From NCBI GenBank assembly GCA_030447245.1, contig JAUJPG010000001.1, forward strand, positions 396,029-460,028: 64,000 nucleotides of DNA, read 5' to 3'. Within the stretch, counting starts at the first letter, position 1. Every line of letters starts with the position of its first letter. The notes under the pieces were generated by a model that saw only the letters and a program-made list of their open reading frames with translations, made no database searches and had not been told where the DNA came from. Position numbers and translations under genes: made by a program. This DNA is from Chloroflexota bacterium. GTDB lineage: Bacteria; Chloroflexota; UBA6077; JACCZL01. Positions 38,028-49,765 of the stretch are shown here, one piece after another.

Positions 38028-41000
38028 TCAGATCCCCACGGTCGTCGCCACTTCTGACGGGTTCGGCTCGGTGAGGCGGCGGACGAGGGCCTCGGCTCGG
38101 GCCTTGGTGGACTTCACGTTGCGGAGCTTGATCTCTTCGTAGCCGCGGATGGCGTCGGGCAGCTCGGCGATCTCGACGGCGGTGGGGTAGGTGGCCGGGC
38201 TGAGATGGTCGAGGGTCAGAGCGAGCAGGTCGCGGTACCAGGTGACCAGGCTGCGCTCGACCTGGCGGACGTGGGCGCGGCCGAAGGGGTCGAGCGGGGT
38301 GCCGCGCAGGCCTCGGAGGTCGCGCATGACGCGGAGCGCGGGGTCGAACCAGGGGCCGAGCTTCACCTTCCGCTTGAGGCCGATCGCGCGTAGCAGGGGC
38401 GGGTGGAGCTGGTAGCTGACCTTGCGCGGCTCGGCGAACAGGTCGCGGGTCTGCGCGCGGCGAGCGGCCTTGAGATGGAGGCGGGCGACTTCGTACTCGT
38501 CCTTGTAGGCCAACAGCTTGTACAGGTTGCGGATCACGGCGTGGGTCAGGGCGGGCTCGCCGGGCATGGCGCGGTCTCGCGTGGCGACGTCCAGTACCGC
38601 GTCGACGTACGCCTGGGGATACTCTGGGTGCTGGTACTCGATCAGCTCGGCGATGCGGACGGCGAGCAGCCGGCGCGACTCGTCATCCAGGTGGTCGCAG
38701 CGGCCGAGCAGGGCGACATACGCCTGGCGGCTCGGACCGCGCAGGCGGGCAAGCGCCAGCCCACGTTCCCGCTGGAAGGTCGACTTGGGCGGCTCGGCGA
38801 GCACGCGGATCCGAGCCGGATCGACGACTTCGAGTCGGCCGTAGCGGAACGCCTGGAGGTTCTGCTCTACCTGCACGCCGTTCAGGCGGATGGCGCCCTC
38901 GATGCTCTCGGACGTCAGCGGCAGCAGGCCGGCCTGGTAGGCCGAGCCGAGGGCGAACATGTTGGTGGTCATGTAGTCGGCGAAGAGCGCCTCGGCGTGC
39001 TGGCGGGCGCCCACGTAGACGGTTCGGGCTGGGTCGGTGTACTCGGCGATCCGGTCGCGCATCGGCTCGACGGGCGCGGCGTAGTTGACGTCGCGGACCA
39101 TCTCGCCGCTCGGCAGCAGCGAGGTGTTCACCAGCGCGGCCGTCCGCGTCGGGTCGCAGCGGTCGAGGTTCGCACGACTGGCGCCAGCCATGACGTCGAA
39201 GGCGAGGTACAGGTCGGCCTTGCCGATGCCGACCTTGTTGGCCCAGACGGCGCGGTGGTCATCGCCGTTGCCCTCACGGCCGTCAGCATCGGCGATGACC
39301 AGGCTGGAAAGGACCGGGCCCCACTTCTGGGCGGCGCCGGTCTGATCGTAGCTGAGCACGCGCTTGCCGTCCATCAGGGCCGCGTAGCAGAGCAGGGCGT
39401 TGATCGTGATCACACCGGTCCCGCCGACGCCGGGGATGTAGACGTGGTAGGGCTGGTCGAGCGTGGGGCGGGCAGGCGGCTCCGGGAGCGCCTCCGCCTC
39501 GAGCCGGGGCGGGCGCGGCTTGCGGTAGCCGGTCCCCTCCTTGGTCTGCACGGTCAAAAACGACGGGCAGTCGCCGCCCAGGCAGGAGTAATCCAGGTTG
39601 CAGGACGAGGTGTGGATCTGGGTCTTCTCGCCGTGCTCGGTCGGCACCTTGTGCAGCGACATGCAGTTGGTCAGCGCGCCGCAGTGGCCGCAGTTCTCGC
39701 AGACGTCCTGGTTGATGACCACGAACTCATTGGGAATCGGCAGCTTGCCCCGCTTCTGCTGGCGCCGCCGCTCATTCGCGCACATTCCGTCATACAGGTA
39801 GACCGTCGTGCCGTGGGTCTGCTCGAGGTCGCGCATCGCCCGCTCGGACTCGTGGACCGGGTAGACCACGGCGGCGGCGCCAAGCTGCTGCCGACGGTAC
39901 GCTCCGGGGTCCTTGGTGATGACCGCGATCTTCTTGACGCCCTCGATTGAGAGCAGGCGGGTGAGGTCGGCCACCGACTTCGCGCCGGTCGGCACCTGGG
40001 CGCCGGTATTGGCGATGGACCCGTTGTACAGGATCTTGAAGGTCATGTTGGCGCCAACAGCCGCGGCGAAGCGGACATTCAGGTAGCTGGAGTGGAACAG
40101 CGAGCCGTCGCCGACGTTCTGGACCAGGTGCTCGCGGTCAGTGAACGGGGCCAGCCCGATCCAGGCAGTCCTTCACCGCCGTACTGGGTCATCGAGACGA
40201 TCTGCCGCTCGGGCTGAGTCATGATCGACGCAAACGAATGGCAGCTCCGGGGCTGCCGCAGGCCAGCTCGCCCTCGTGCAACCTGGTCGAGATGTTGTGG
40301 GGCAGCCAGAGCAGTAGTTCGGCGTGCGCGACGGTAGCAGCTCGAAGGGTCGCGAGCGGACGGCCGCAGCTCGGCCAGCCGCCCGAGGATACCGGCGTGG
40401 GCGCCCGCGTACTGCAGCAGGCGTGGTCCGAGTCGCTCGGCCACAGTGTCACTGTCCATGCCGCCCTGGATCGGAAACAGCGGCGCGCCGGCCTCGTCGA
40501 GCTTGCCGACGACGCGGATGGGCCGCCCAATCCCGCAGAGCGCCTCTTTGACCTGGGACTCGAGAAAGCCGCGCTTCTCCTCGATCACGATCAGCTCGTC
40601 CAGGTCGCGGGCAAACTCGCGGACGACGTCCTGGTCGATCGGATAGACCAGCCCCATCCTGAGCAGGCGGACGCCGAACTGCCGCAAGTCATGGTCCTCG
40701 ATGCCCAGGTCGAGCAGCGCCTGGCGAACGTCGGCGTACGACTTGCCGGCAGTGACGATCCCGACGCGGTCGGTCGGCGTGCTGAGGATTACTCGGTCGA
40801 GCCGATTGGCTCGGGCGTAGGCGCGGACCGCCGCGTGGCGCTCGTAGTAGAGCCGGCGCTCGGTGTCGAGATTGGTGCCCGGGAAGAACTTGAAGTCGGT
40901 CCGCTTGCGGAACGGCTTACCGCCGACCTGGAGCTTCGGGATGACGATCTCGGGGGAGTCTGGGCTGACCTGGACCGTCTCACCACCATCGCAGAGCTGG

Positions 41001-41617
41001 CCGACGAGCTTGAAGCCGACCCAGCAGCCGGAAAAGCGCGAGAGGTGGATGGCGTGGTGGCCAAGCTCCAGGAACTCGCCGGTCGAGGCGGGATACAAGA
41101 TCGGCATGCCGGCGCTCATGAACGCGTAGTCGTCCTGGAACGGCATCGTCGACGACTTGGCCTCGTGGTCCTCGCCAGCGAGTATGACGACCGCGCCGTG
41201 CTCGCTGGTGCCGGCGAAGTTGCCATGTTTCAAGGCATCGCCGGCGCGGTCGATGCCGGGGCCCTTGCCGTACCAGAGCGCGGTGACGCCGTCGTACTGG
41301 GAGTGGGGATAGGTGTCGAGCATCTGGGTGCCGGAGATCGCGGTCGCGGCGAGCTCCTCGTTCGCGGCCGGCACGTGGACGATGCCGTGCTCGGCGACGA
41401 TCGGGCCGGCCTGCTGGATGGCAAGGTCGTAGGTCCCGAGCGGCGAGCCGGGGTAGCCGCTGATAAAGGTCCCGATGCGCAGCCCGGCCCGGCGGTCACG
41501 GCGGGCCTGGTCGATCGGCAGCCGGACGAGCGCCTGGAGCCCGCTGAGGTAGACCGTCCCCTCCTCGCGAAGATACCGGTCCTCGAGCCGAATCGCCTTG
41601 GTCTCTTGCCCGCTCAT
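38028..41617 (-). pseudogene. Indolepyruvate ferredoxin oxidoreductase-like (2-oxoacid:acceptor oxidoreductase), split by frameshifts near 40.1-40.35 kb
   Basis: N-part EGTVYLSGLQALVRLPIDQARRDRRAGLRIGTFISGYPGSPLG; C-part with CENCGHCGALTNC and HVYIPGVGGTGVITINALLCYAAL; both fragments collinear. Confidence 0.85.
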
Positions 41618-41946
41618 AACGCCTCCGCCGTCTCGGCGTCGCGCTCCCGCTCCGCTTTGTGAGCCACATAGATCTCCCAGGAGCGCTCGACTGGACGGAT
41701 GGGAATGACGAAGATCGGCAGCTCTTCTTCGATCTGCATCTCGATCATCCGATCGATCACCAGGTCGACGACCTCGTCGGTATCCTCCACGTCGATGGTC
41801 GCCGTGAGATGCACAGCCCGGGCGTCATCCACACCGTGAGACACCTCGAAGACCGCCGCTGGATACTTCTCGGCGATCACCCCACGTAGCTCATTCAGGG
41901 CGTGTTCAATCCGTGGGTCGTCCGCACGCACAGGTTCTGCAGTCAT
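41614..41946 (-). CDS. Uncharacterised small acidic protein, 110 aa, coupled to the HEPN gene
   Basis: Clean ORF with ATGA overlaps on both sides; DPRIEHALNELRGVIAEKYPAAVFEVSHG...VHLTATIDVEDTDEVVDLVIDRMIEMQ. Confidence 0.8.
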   Translation of the reverse strand: MTAEPVRADDPRIEHALNELRGVIAEKYPAAVFEVSHGVDDARAVHLTATIDVEDTDEVVDLVIDRMIEMQIEEELPIFVIPIRPVERSWEIYVAHKAERERDAETAEAL

Positions 41947-42345
41947 GCTGGCTCACTTCTCGCCCCGCGAATGGCTCCCAGGAACGCCCGCGTCCGAGCA
42001 AGCGCTCGCAAGGCTTCTACCTCGTTTACGCCACCTCCTTTATAGTCGGCCGCTTCACGCAGTAGGTAATTCCGTCCCAGAGCATTGCGGAGCTCTGCGG
42101 AATACACCTTGCGACGATTGATGAGCCGCCCCACAAACTGGGCCTGCACGAAGGCATGGCTCCATGCCCCTCGGCTCCCGCTGGGGCGAATGCCGGCCGA
42201 CATCAAGGCGTGGACCGCCGCCTGGAAACAAGCGTAGTAGCATCGGTTGGCGCAGTTATTAAACGCATCGTGCGCAAACTCGCGCTCCGCTCCGGCGAGG
42301 CTCTCCTCTGCCTTGACCAGGCGGCATTGACCGGCATGGGATGCA
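41943..42345 (-). CDS. HEPN-domain-like protein; 5' end uncertain (one indel or non-ATG start)
   Basis: LVKAEESLAGAEREFAHDAFNNCANRCYYACFQAAVHALMSAGI...WSHAFVQAQFVGRLINRRKVYSAELRNALGRNYLLREAADYKGGGV. Confidence 0.65.
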
Positions 42346-42469
42346 TTATTGGGGCAGGTCCTCGGGCGTGTCCAAGGACGCTGGAGGCAACGGATGAGCC
42401 CACGAGAGGGCCAGGGGCTGTCCGCCGCGCTGGGTGCGGCGTCGCCGAAGGCGAGGTAGAATGCGGGCC

Positions 42470-42850
42470 ATGTTGACGCCGCCCAAGACGCTGGCGCTTA
42501 TCGCGCATGATGGCAAGAAGGCGGACATGGTCGCCTTTGCCACCTACAACCGCGCCAAGCTGGCCGGCTACCACATCATTGCCACCAGCACGACCGGGCG
42601 GCTGCTCGCGGAGAAGGTGGGGCTGGAGGTCGAGCGGTGTCTGTCCGGTCCGCTCGGGGGCGACGTCCAGATTGCTTCGCGGATCGCCGGCGGCGGGGTC
42701 CATGGCGTCTTCTTCCTGGTCGACCCGCTCGACAAGCACCCGCACGAGCCAGACATCCAGGCGGTCCTGCGTGTGTGCAACGTTCACAACGTCCCGTTGG
42801 CCACAAACGTCGCGACGGCCGACTTGCTCATCTCGGCCGAAGCGGTCTGA
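42470..42850 (+). CDS. mgsA: Methylglyoxal synthase
   Basis: KTLALIAHDGKKADMVAFATYNRAKLAGYHIIATSTTGRLLAEKVGLEVERCLSGPLGGDVQIASRIAGGGVHGVFFLVDPLDKHPHEPDIQAVLRVCNVHNVPLATNVATAD. Confidence 0.96.
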   Translation: MLTPPKTLALIAHDGKKADMVAFATYNRAKLAGYHIIATSTTGRLLAEKVGLEVERCLSGPLGGDVQIASRIAGGGVHGVFFLVDPLDKHPHEPDIQAVLRVCNVHNVPLATNVATADLLISAEAV

Positions 42851-43094
42851 GTACCGCGGTGGGCTGAAAGTGCAGCCCGGGAGCGTGGTCCTTGGCAGGG
42901 TGGACACACCAGTCGGACAGTTCGGCGCCGCGTTCTCGTCGGTTGCGCTCGGGCTGAAAGAGAGGCTGCCGCGGCTCGAAGGCGTGCATGCGCCGACGGT
43001 GGGCCAGCCGGCACACTCGCGGAGGCAGTAGCAGGGCGACGAAGGCACCACCGGCGGCGGTGCGAGCTCAGCCTCTCCGGGGGGACGCTTCAGA

Positions 43095-43747
43095 GGCCGG
43101 CCGGGAAGCCCGACCGGAGTAGCTCGTCGCAATCCTGGTACACGGCAACGGCTCCGGCGTGCTCAAGCTCGGCCTGGCTAAAGGCGCCGCCGGTCGGGAC
43201 GGCAACGGTTCGCAGCCCGGCCTTCCTGGCCGCCTCAACGTCCCACACGGTATCGCCTACGACGATCGCATCGCGGCGCGCAGCCGGCCTGCTCGAGGAC
43301 TTCGACGAAGACGTCTGGCTCGGGCTTGGCCTCCTCGACGTCGCCCGACGTGACGATGCCCGCCAGCTTGTCCCGAACGTCGAGGGCGTGCCGATAGAAC
43401 TCCAGCTCGTCGGGCTTCGCGCTCGACGCCAGCCAGACCTGGAGGCCGCGCTCGGCCAGGGAATGGAGGAGCTCTCTGGCTCCGGGCAGCGGATAGCCCC
43501 GGTGCTGGATCGACTTGTAGAGCTGGCTGTGCTTCTCCTCCACCTGTTTGACGGCCACCTCGTTGCCCCAACGAAATCGGGCAGGAATTTGGTGGCCCCC
43601 TTGCCGATCTGGCGATGGATCGCGGCGTGCGGCCGGCCGTGGCAGGCCCAGGGCCTCGAACGCTCGGATGAACGCCTCGGTGTGGAGATAGTTGGAATCC
43701 ATCAGCGTCCCGTCAATGTCCAGCATCACGACGTTGACCACGTCCAT
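43095..43747 (-). pseudogene. HAD-family hydrolase (phosphoglycolate phosphatase-like), frameshifted
   Basis: VVMLDIDGTLMDSNYLHTEAFIRAFEALGL..LASSAKPDELEFYRHALDV..EEAKPEPDVFVEVLEQAG; the GDTVWDVEAARKAG segment is in another frame. Confidence 0.8.
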
Positions 43748-43949
43748 CCTCCTACCAATCAGCATGACGGCACGACTCGGCCTCGCTCGCGCCGGCGCAT
43801 CGCACGGATGCTGGGAGTAGAGCGTTCGCACACCCAATGCCACGTGGCAGCTTCCCCTTTGAACGTCGACTCACGGAGGAGACGGAGGCATCCTCGCCAC
43901 CAGGGTTTGCTGATGCAGTCTCCAGTGCTATCGAGTCATCGGATTGAGT

Positions 43950-46390
43950 GAGCGGTCGGCGATCTCTCACGGCAATCAGAGCCCAGCACGGGATGGCGGA
44001 GGACTGCGCTGACGTCGCGACGTCCGGTGGCCAGGTGGATGGCGGCGAGGCGGCCGTGCTCGCCGACGACGGCGAGCAGGCCGGACGCAGGAGGGGCGGC
44101 GGCCCGCAGCCGCAGGTCCGAGCGAGGTCGGCGGCAGCGCGGAGCAGCTCGGTCCGCATGCTGAACAGCTTTTCGGCGAAGCCGACGCCAGCCGGGACGC
44201 GCTCGTAGAGATAGACCGTCGGCAGGCCGGTGAACGGCATTTCACCTGCGGGACGACGCCGATGTCGCGCGGGTCGCACATCAGGAAGATCGGCGCGACG
44301 CCCTCGAGCAGGTGGGCCAGGCCAACCAGCCCGCCTTCGAGCGCCTCGCGGGTCAGAGAAGCCGTCCGCTCGGGCCGAGCGTCAGCCAGAACGCCGTCGT
44401 CTGGAGCTCCGCCTCGGGGATCTGGATCTTGCCCCCAGCCAACGTTCTCGTGCGTGTCGAACTTGATCTTCTTGAAGATCGTTGGCTGATACGTCACGCT
44501 GACCTCGCCGTGGGCGCAGCGCGGCGACTCGGCGGCCTCCGTCTCGGCAAACACGTCGGTCACTTGAAGGTGGACCGCCAGCTCGGCGTCGGTGTAGTAG
44601 TCGACGTCGACCCGCCGACATACGCCTTCTTGCCATCCCAGTCCAGCTTCTCGACCTGGTGCTGCTGACCGCCGTGAATGTAGATCGCGTCCTCGTGCAG
44701 GTAGGCCGGCGCGGCGTAGCGGTCCATCTCGCCAATGACGCGTGGCGCGCCCGTATCGGTCCAGTCGACGATCACGAAATTGTCGCTGGCCGCGCTGCGC
44801 AGGCTGACGCTCTCGGCGGGAAGCGTTCGCTGGCCCAGTACCACTTGCGGCTGGTCCCGTTGTAGTGGAGCGCTCCCTCCTCCTCGAAGTAGCCGAGCAG
44901 CTCGGAGGTCGCCGGCGGCCGCCGAAGCTCTCGCCCTGCTCGAACGGCAGCTCAAACGCGGCGCAGCGCAGGTGGTTGGCGCGGATGACCAGGTTCGCCG
45001 GGTTGACCAGTCCGCTCTCGGGCGTCCGCTCGAAGACGTAGGCCGGGGTGGGTGACGACAAACTGGTCCAGCGGCGAGCTGCTCCCGACCAGGACGGCGA
45101 TCGACGGGCTGTCGCGACGGCCGACCCGCCCCATCTGCTGGAGCGTGCTGGCGATCGAGCCGGGGTAGCCGACCAGGATGGCGACCTCGAACCCGCCGAT
45201 GTCGATGCCGAGCTCGAGGGCGTTCGTCGCGACAACCCCGCGGACTGACCCGTCGCGGATGCCCTGCTCGATTGCCCGCCGCTCGCGGGGCAGGTAGCCG
45301 CCGCGGTACCCGCGGACGGCCTCAGGGTTCCAGTGCTTCTTTCTCGCCGTCTCCCGCATGTAGTGCAACAGCACCTCGACGGTCAGCCCGGCTGCGGGCA
45401 AAGACGATCGTCTGGAGATTGTTGGCCAGGAATGTTGTCGCCAGGTCGCGGGCGACGAGCGTGGAGCTGCGCCCGGATGCCAAGCTGGCGATTGACGGCC
45501 GGCGGGTTGTAGAGGACCAGGAACCTCTCGCCGGTTGGGGCGCCATTGTCGTCGACTAGCTGGAGCGGCAGATCGACCAGCCGCTCGGCGCGCTCAGCCA
45601 GGGGCGGGCTTGCGCTGCCCGACAGGCCCGTCGTTGCCGTCCATGACGCCATCGCCGTCAGTAAGCGGTCCATACGACAGCAGCCGATCGCCCAGCTCGA
45701 CGGCGTTGCCGATCGTTGCCGAGCAGCAGATGAACTGGGGGTTGGTACCGTAGAAGGCGCAGATCGGCGAGCCGCTGCAGAACGTTGGCGACGTGGCTGC
45801 CGAACACCCCGCGGTAGTGGTGCAGCTCGTCCACGACGACGTAGCGCAGGTTCTCGAACAGTCGGACCCACTTGTCGTGGTGGGGCAGAATGCCAGTGTG
45901 GAGCATGTCCAGGTTGGTCACGACGATGTGGCCCGGCCTGGCGGATCGCGCGGCGGGCGGTGGACGGCGTGTCCCCGTCGTAGGTGTAGGTCTTGACGTC
46001 GGCGCCGATCGCCTCCACGAGCCCGTGAAGCTCGGCCTGCTGGTCCTGGGCGAGCGCCTTGGTCGGGAACAGGTACAGCGCCCGCGCCGACGGGTCCTTC
46101 AGGATCGCGTCCACGGCCGGCAGGTTGTAGCAGAGCGTCTTTCCCGAGGCCGTCGGCGTGACGACAACCACGTTTCGCCCAGCAAGCACGTGGCCGACTG
46201 CATCGGCCTGGTGTGTACAACCGCCCGGATCCCACGCTGCGCGTACGCCGACCTGGCCGTCCGTCGATCCCAGCAGGGACATCAGCGTACCGCGCCCGGC
46301 CGCGGCGGGAGGTGGCGCAGCGCGGTCACGTTCTGGGCGTGTTTGGGCAGTGTCAGGAATTGCTCGACAACCTGGGGGACGTTCACGTGA
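43950..46390 (-). pseudogene. DEAD/DEAH-box helicase (MrfA/YprA-like, with C-terminal Cys-rich region), many frameshifts
   Basis: [112 protein letters not shown], all in order over several frames. Confidence 0.85.
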
Positions 46391-46494
46391 GGCACCGCCA
46401 GGAACGGGTGGTCTGGTTGCGCGGAGTGTAGCCTGCCTTCATGGCACGCGTGGTGCTGCCGCGGCGACTGCTGGCGGGCGGCTCGCTAGGACGG

Positions 46495-46700
46495 TTCGAG
46501 CTGGTCGGCGCTGTAGATACCACCGATGTCTTGCGCCTGGACGGTGTCGGTCCATCGGGTCGTCGGCGGACCCAGGAGCATCTCCAGCTCAAAGCGCCCG
46601 CCGCCGACCTCCGCGACGATGATCGCCAGACGGTCGCCCGCACGCGCACGTTGTCTCCTACTTGCATCTGCTCGCGCTCCATTCGCTCGATCGTTCTTCT
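46495..46700 (-). pseudogene. Small hypothetical protein, frameshifted
   Basis: MQVGDNVRVRA then GDRLAIIVAEVGGGRFELEMLLGPPTTRWTDTVQAQDIGGIYSADQLEPS* in another frame. Confidence 0.4.
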
Positions 46701-47082
46701 GGTTGCCTGGAAAGGCGCTGGGTGAGTGGCACGCTCGTCCAATCGCGGCGTCTCGAAAGGTCTCGTCCCGTCAGGTCGACGTCCGGCAGCTTTGAGACAC
46801 GCTGCCAGGGTGAAGCCGCCGTTCCGCGATCGCCACGTCCTGTCTCGCTATCTGTCCTCCGTCCCAGCATACCAGATGCGGGCGCACTTCCGGTTCTCAG
46901 TCACCCGTTCCGCCCACCGCTCGACCCATCTTCCAGATGGCTGTCAGAAAAGCCAGGCGCGCTCCAGCATCGCTTCCGCGGCGCAGCGCTGCGCTTGGTG
47001 GATCTCGCGGGCTCGAGCTTAGACGGGATCGCGGTGAGTGACGGGAAGCGGCACTCACCGAGAATCGGGCCTGACGACCGCG

Positions 47083-47350
47083 TCACTCTCGGTAAGCGTC
47101 CTTGCGGGACACCACGCGCGTAACGATGATCGTCTGACGCGGAGCATCGTACCCAAATCGTATTCGCCAGGGTCCAACCCGAAGCGCCCAAGCGTCGGCC
47201 ACTCCCTGGAGCTTGCGGATGTCTACGTCACCCCGCGAAGGGTCCTCGATGAGTCGGTCGAGGAGGGCAAAGGCGCGCGCGAGTTCTCCGATCGAGCTTT
47301 CGCAGGTCGCGCTCGGCCGCGCGGTCGAGGACGTAGCGCCAACTTCACCC
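47083..47350 (-). pseudogene. RelE/ParE-family toxin, frameshifted
   Basis: WRYVLDRAAERDLRKLD then ELARAFALLDRLIEDPSRGDVDIRKLQGVADAWALRVGPWRIRFGYDAPRQTIIVTRVVSRKDAYRE*. Confidence 0.7.
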
Positions 47351-47587
47351 GAGCAAGCGCGCCTTCGCCTCCTGGACCGTGAGGAACTCGCCTTCTTGGT
47401 ACCGCCTCATGGCTTCGGCAGCACTCGTGTCCTCATTGGCGGTCGTCGGCTCGTCGTCGGTGGGGGCGGCGAGCAATGCATGCATCATCGGGTCCTGGCG
47501 TACGCTCGACAGGTATCGCTCAACGCCCGGCAAGATGCTGTCCGGCAACTCGTCGATGAGGCGGTGCAGTGCTTCCTTGGTCGTCAT
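47345..47587 (-). CDS. Putative antitoxin partner of the RelE-like gene
   Basis: MTTKEALHRLIDELPDSILPGVERYLSSVRQDPMM..EGEFLTVQEAKARLLG, directly upstream of the toxin frame. Confidence 0.65.
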   Translation of the reverse strand: MTTKEALHRLIDELPDSILPGVERYLSSVRQDPMMHALLAAPTDDEPTTANEDTSAAEAMRRYQEGEFLTVQEAKARLLG

Positions 47588-47973
47588 GCTACCACCTTCA
47601 GTACTCGCCACCGCGTATGCTACCACGCTCGCCGGCGACGCTCGGCAATCGCGAGCTTACGCGCCTGGTCTGGGGCGGGCGAGGCGGCGGGAGGTGACGC
47701 AGCGCGGTCACGTTCTGGGCGTGTTTGGGCAGCCTGACGAGCTGCTCAATCACCTGCGGGACGTTCAAGGATGACCTGCCGAGAACGAATGTTCGAAGTG
47801 CCGGGGATTGTAGGGTGCGGCATGCAGGGCAGCAACCACGACTGTACGTAGCCACCCGGTCAAGTGTGGCTCATGTCGCAGCCAGACACCCGCCGTCGTC
47901 CTATACTGACGGCATGGGGGCCAATACCGGGCAGGATGGCGGGCGGCTCCGGATGGCAGTGGGACGCTGAGCG

Positions 47974-48825
47974 GTGCGCTCGGCCCTGCTCGTCGCCGCG
48001 ATTGGGGTGGGTGTGCTGCTGGCGAGCGGCTGGGCGTCCGGCGGGTGGCTGTCCGGCGGGAGCGGGATCCCGTTCGAAGAGCAGTTCATCTTCTTCCCGT
48101 CGCGGGAGATCGTCGCCACCCCTGACCGACTCGGGCTGCCCTACGAGGAGGCGCGTTTCGGGCCGAACGGGCGCCTGCGCGGCTGGTTCGTGCCCGGGTC
48201 GGGCACGAGCCAGATCACGTTCCTCTGGTTCCAGGGCAATGGCGGCAACATGTCCCATCGGCTGGAGCTGATCCGGCGGCTGCGCCACGAGCTCGACGTC
48301 AACGTCTTCATCTTCGGCTACCAGGGATACGGTCCGAGCGAGGGTCGGCCCTCCGAATCGGCGACCTATGCCGACGCACGCGCGGCGCTCGCCTACCTGC
48401 GGGGTCGCGGCGACGTGGACGCCGAGCGGCTCGTCTACTACGGCAAGTCGCTCGGGGCCGCCGTCGCGGTCGAGCTGGCGACTCATGCTCCGCCTCATCG
48501 ACTCGTCGTCCAGTCCGCGTTCACCTCTATCGCCGACATGGCCGCGATCCACTATCCGTTCCTGCTGTCGCTGCGCGGCCGCCTGCGCACCCGTTACCCG
48601 ACGATCGAGCGGATCGGCCGGGTGGCCGCCCCGGTGCTGGTGGTCCACGGCGAGCGCGACGAGATCACGCCCGTCAGCCACGGTCGGGCGCTGTACGAGG
48701 CGGCAGCCGAGCCCAAGCGACTGCTGATCATCGCGGGCGCGCGGCACAACGACGTCCCGGACGTCGGTGGGCGTGCCTACTTCGACGCGCTGCGAGCATT
48801 CTGTACGATCGAGCCGTCGCCCTGA
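47974..48825 (+). CDS. Alpha/beta hydrolase (BEM46-like)
   Basis: ITFLWFQGNGGNMSHRL..VFIFGYQGYGPSEGRPSE..LVYYGKSLGAAVAVELA..VLVVHGERDEITP. Confidence 0.92.
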   Translation: MRSALLVAAIGVGVLLASGWASGGWLSGGSGIPFEEQFIFFPSREIVATPDRLGLPYEEARFGPNGRLRGWFVPGSGTSQITFLWFQGNGGNMSHRLELIRRLRHELDVNVFIFGYQGYGPSEGRPSESATYADARAALAYLRGRGDVDAERLVYYGKSLGAAVAVELATHAPPHRLVVQSAFTSIADMAAIHYPFLLSLRGRLRTRYPTIERIGRVAAPVLVVHGERDEITPVSHGRALYEAAAEPKRLLIIAGARHNDVPDVGGRAYFDALRAFCTIEPSP

Positions 48826-48854
48826 GGGACCGCTGCCGCTTCAGGCCACCCCGA

Positions 48855-49314
48855 TCGTCGCGGTCAGGCCAGCTGTCCTAGCTACGCTCGCGCGCGGAGC
48901 GGCCGTGCTCGACGGCGAGGCAACGATCCATGACGACGTCCAGGCCGGCCGCCGCGGCGCGCTCGGCGGCCGCGACGTCGATCACGCCAAGCTGGAGCCA
49001 GAGCCCGCGCACGCCAACCCGAATCGCCTCGACGACGATCCCGGCGACGGCCGCCGAAAGACGTCGACCAGGTCGACGTCGAACGGGATGTTGCCGACTG
49101 ACCTGTACGACCGCTCGCCGAGGACGAGGTCCGCGTTCGGATTGACCGGCACTATCGTCAAACCCTGGGCTTGGAGGTAGCATGCTACGCCGTGACTCGG
49201 ACGCGCCGGACTCGGCGACAGCCCGACGACGGCGATCGTGCGAGCATAGCCCAGGATCTTGCAGATCGTGTCCGGGTCGGCGAACTGATCGGCCTCGCCA
49301 TCACGGAAAGGCAT
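48855..49314 (-). pseudogene. CoA-binding domain protein (YccU-like), frameshifted
   Basis: [51 protein letters not shown], then [38 protein letters not shown] in another frame. Confidence 0.8.
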
Positions 49315-49384
49315 GCGTCACCCCTACTCACATGTCAACGTGGACCCAGCACCCGCGCGGAGGTGTCCTTCAAGACGGCGGTGC

Positions 49385-49765
49385 TTACCCGCTCACCCCG
49401 CTGATTGGGAGACGACGAATGCGCAAGCGAGTCTGTTCGAAGACGACCACTGCCCCCTGTTCGAGGGGCTCCCTGACCACTGGGACATTCGCGAGCAGAA
49501 GCGCCAGTTGCCGCTCAGGACGACGCTCAGAACCTCCGCGGAAGAGGATGACAGACGGCTTAGACTCACGCCGCATCGCGAGCAACGTGCCAAAGTCGGT
49601 GTCCGCGGAGACCACAATGCGATCCTCCTCAGTCGCTCGGGCGAGGACGGCCTCATCGCACGCCGCCTGCATCCCGTAATCCCGTACGTGAACGGCGTCG
49701 TGATTCGCCTGGCAGAGCCCTTCGGCGACCAACGTCGACAATGCATTGTCGACCAGAAACTTCAC
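49385..49765 (-). CDS. DUF5615-type PIN-like toxin
   Basis: [62 protein letters not shown]. Confidence 0.85.
   Translation of the reverse strand: MKFLVDNALSTLVAEGLCQANHDAVHVRDYGMQAACDEAVLARATEEDRIVVSADTDFGTLLAMRRESKPSVILFRGGSERRPERQLALLLANVPVVREPLEQGAVVVFEQTRLRIRRLPISGVSG

Larger units (their letters stand above)
46302..47769. repeat. 86-bp direct repeat (46302..46387 and 47684..47769), roughly 86% identical by eye
   Basis: gcggcgggaggtg(g/a)cgcagcgcggtcacgttctgggcgtgtttgggcag... in both copies. Confidence 0.9.

Noticed and set aside
38403-39950. 515-aa plus-strand ORF
   Set aside because: Antisense shadow of the IOR-like coding frame, which carries Fe-S and Rossmann motifs.
40238-41662. 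474-aa plus-strand ORF
   Set aside because: Antisense shadow of the IOR N-terminal domain.
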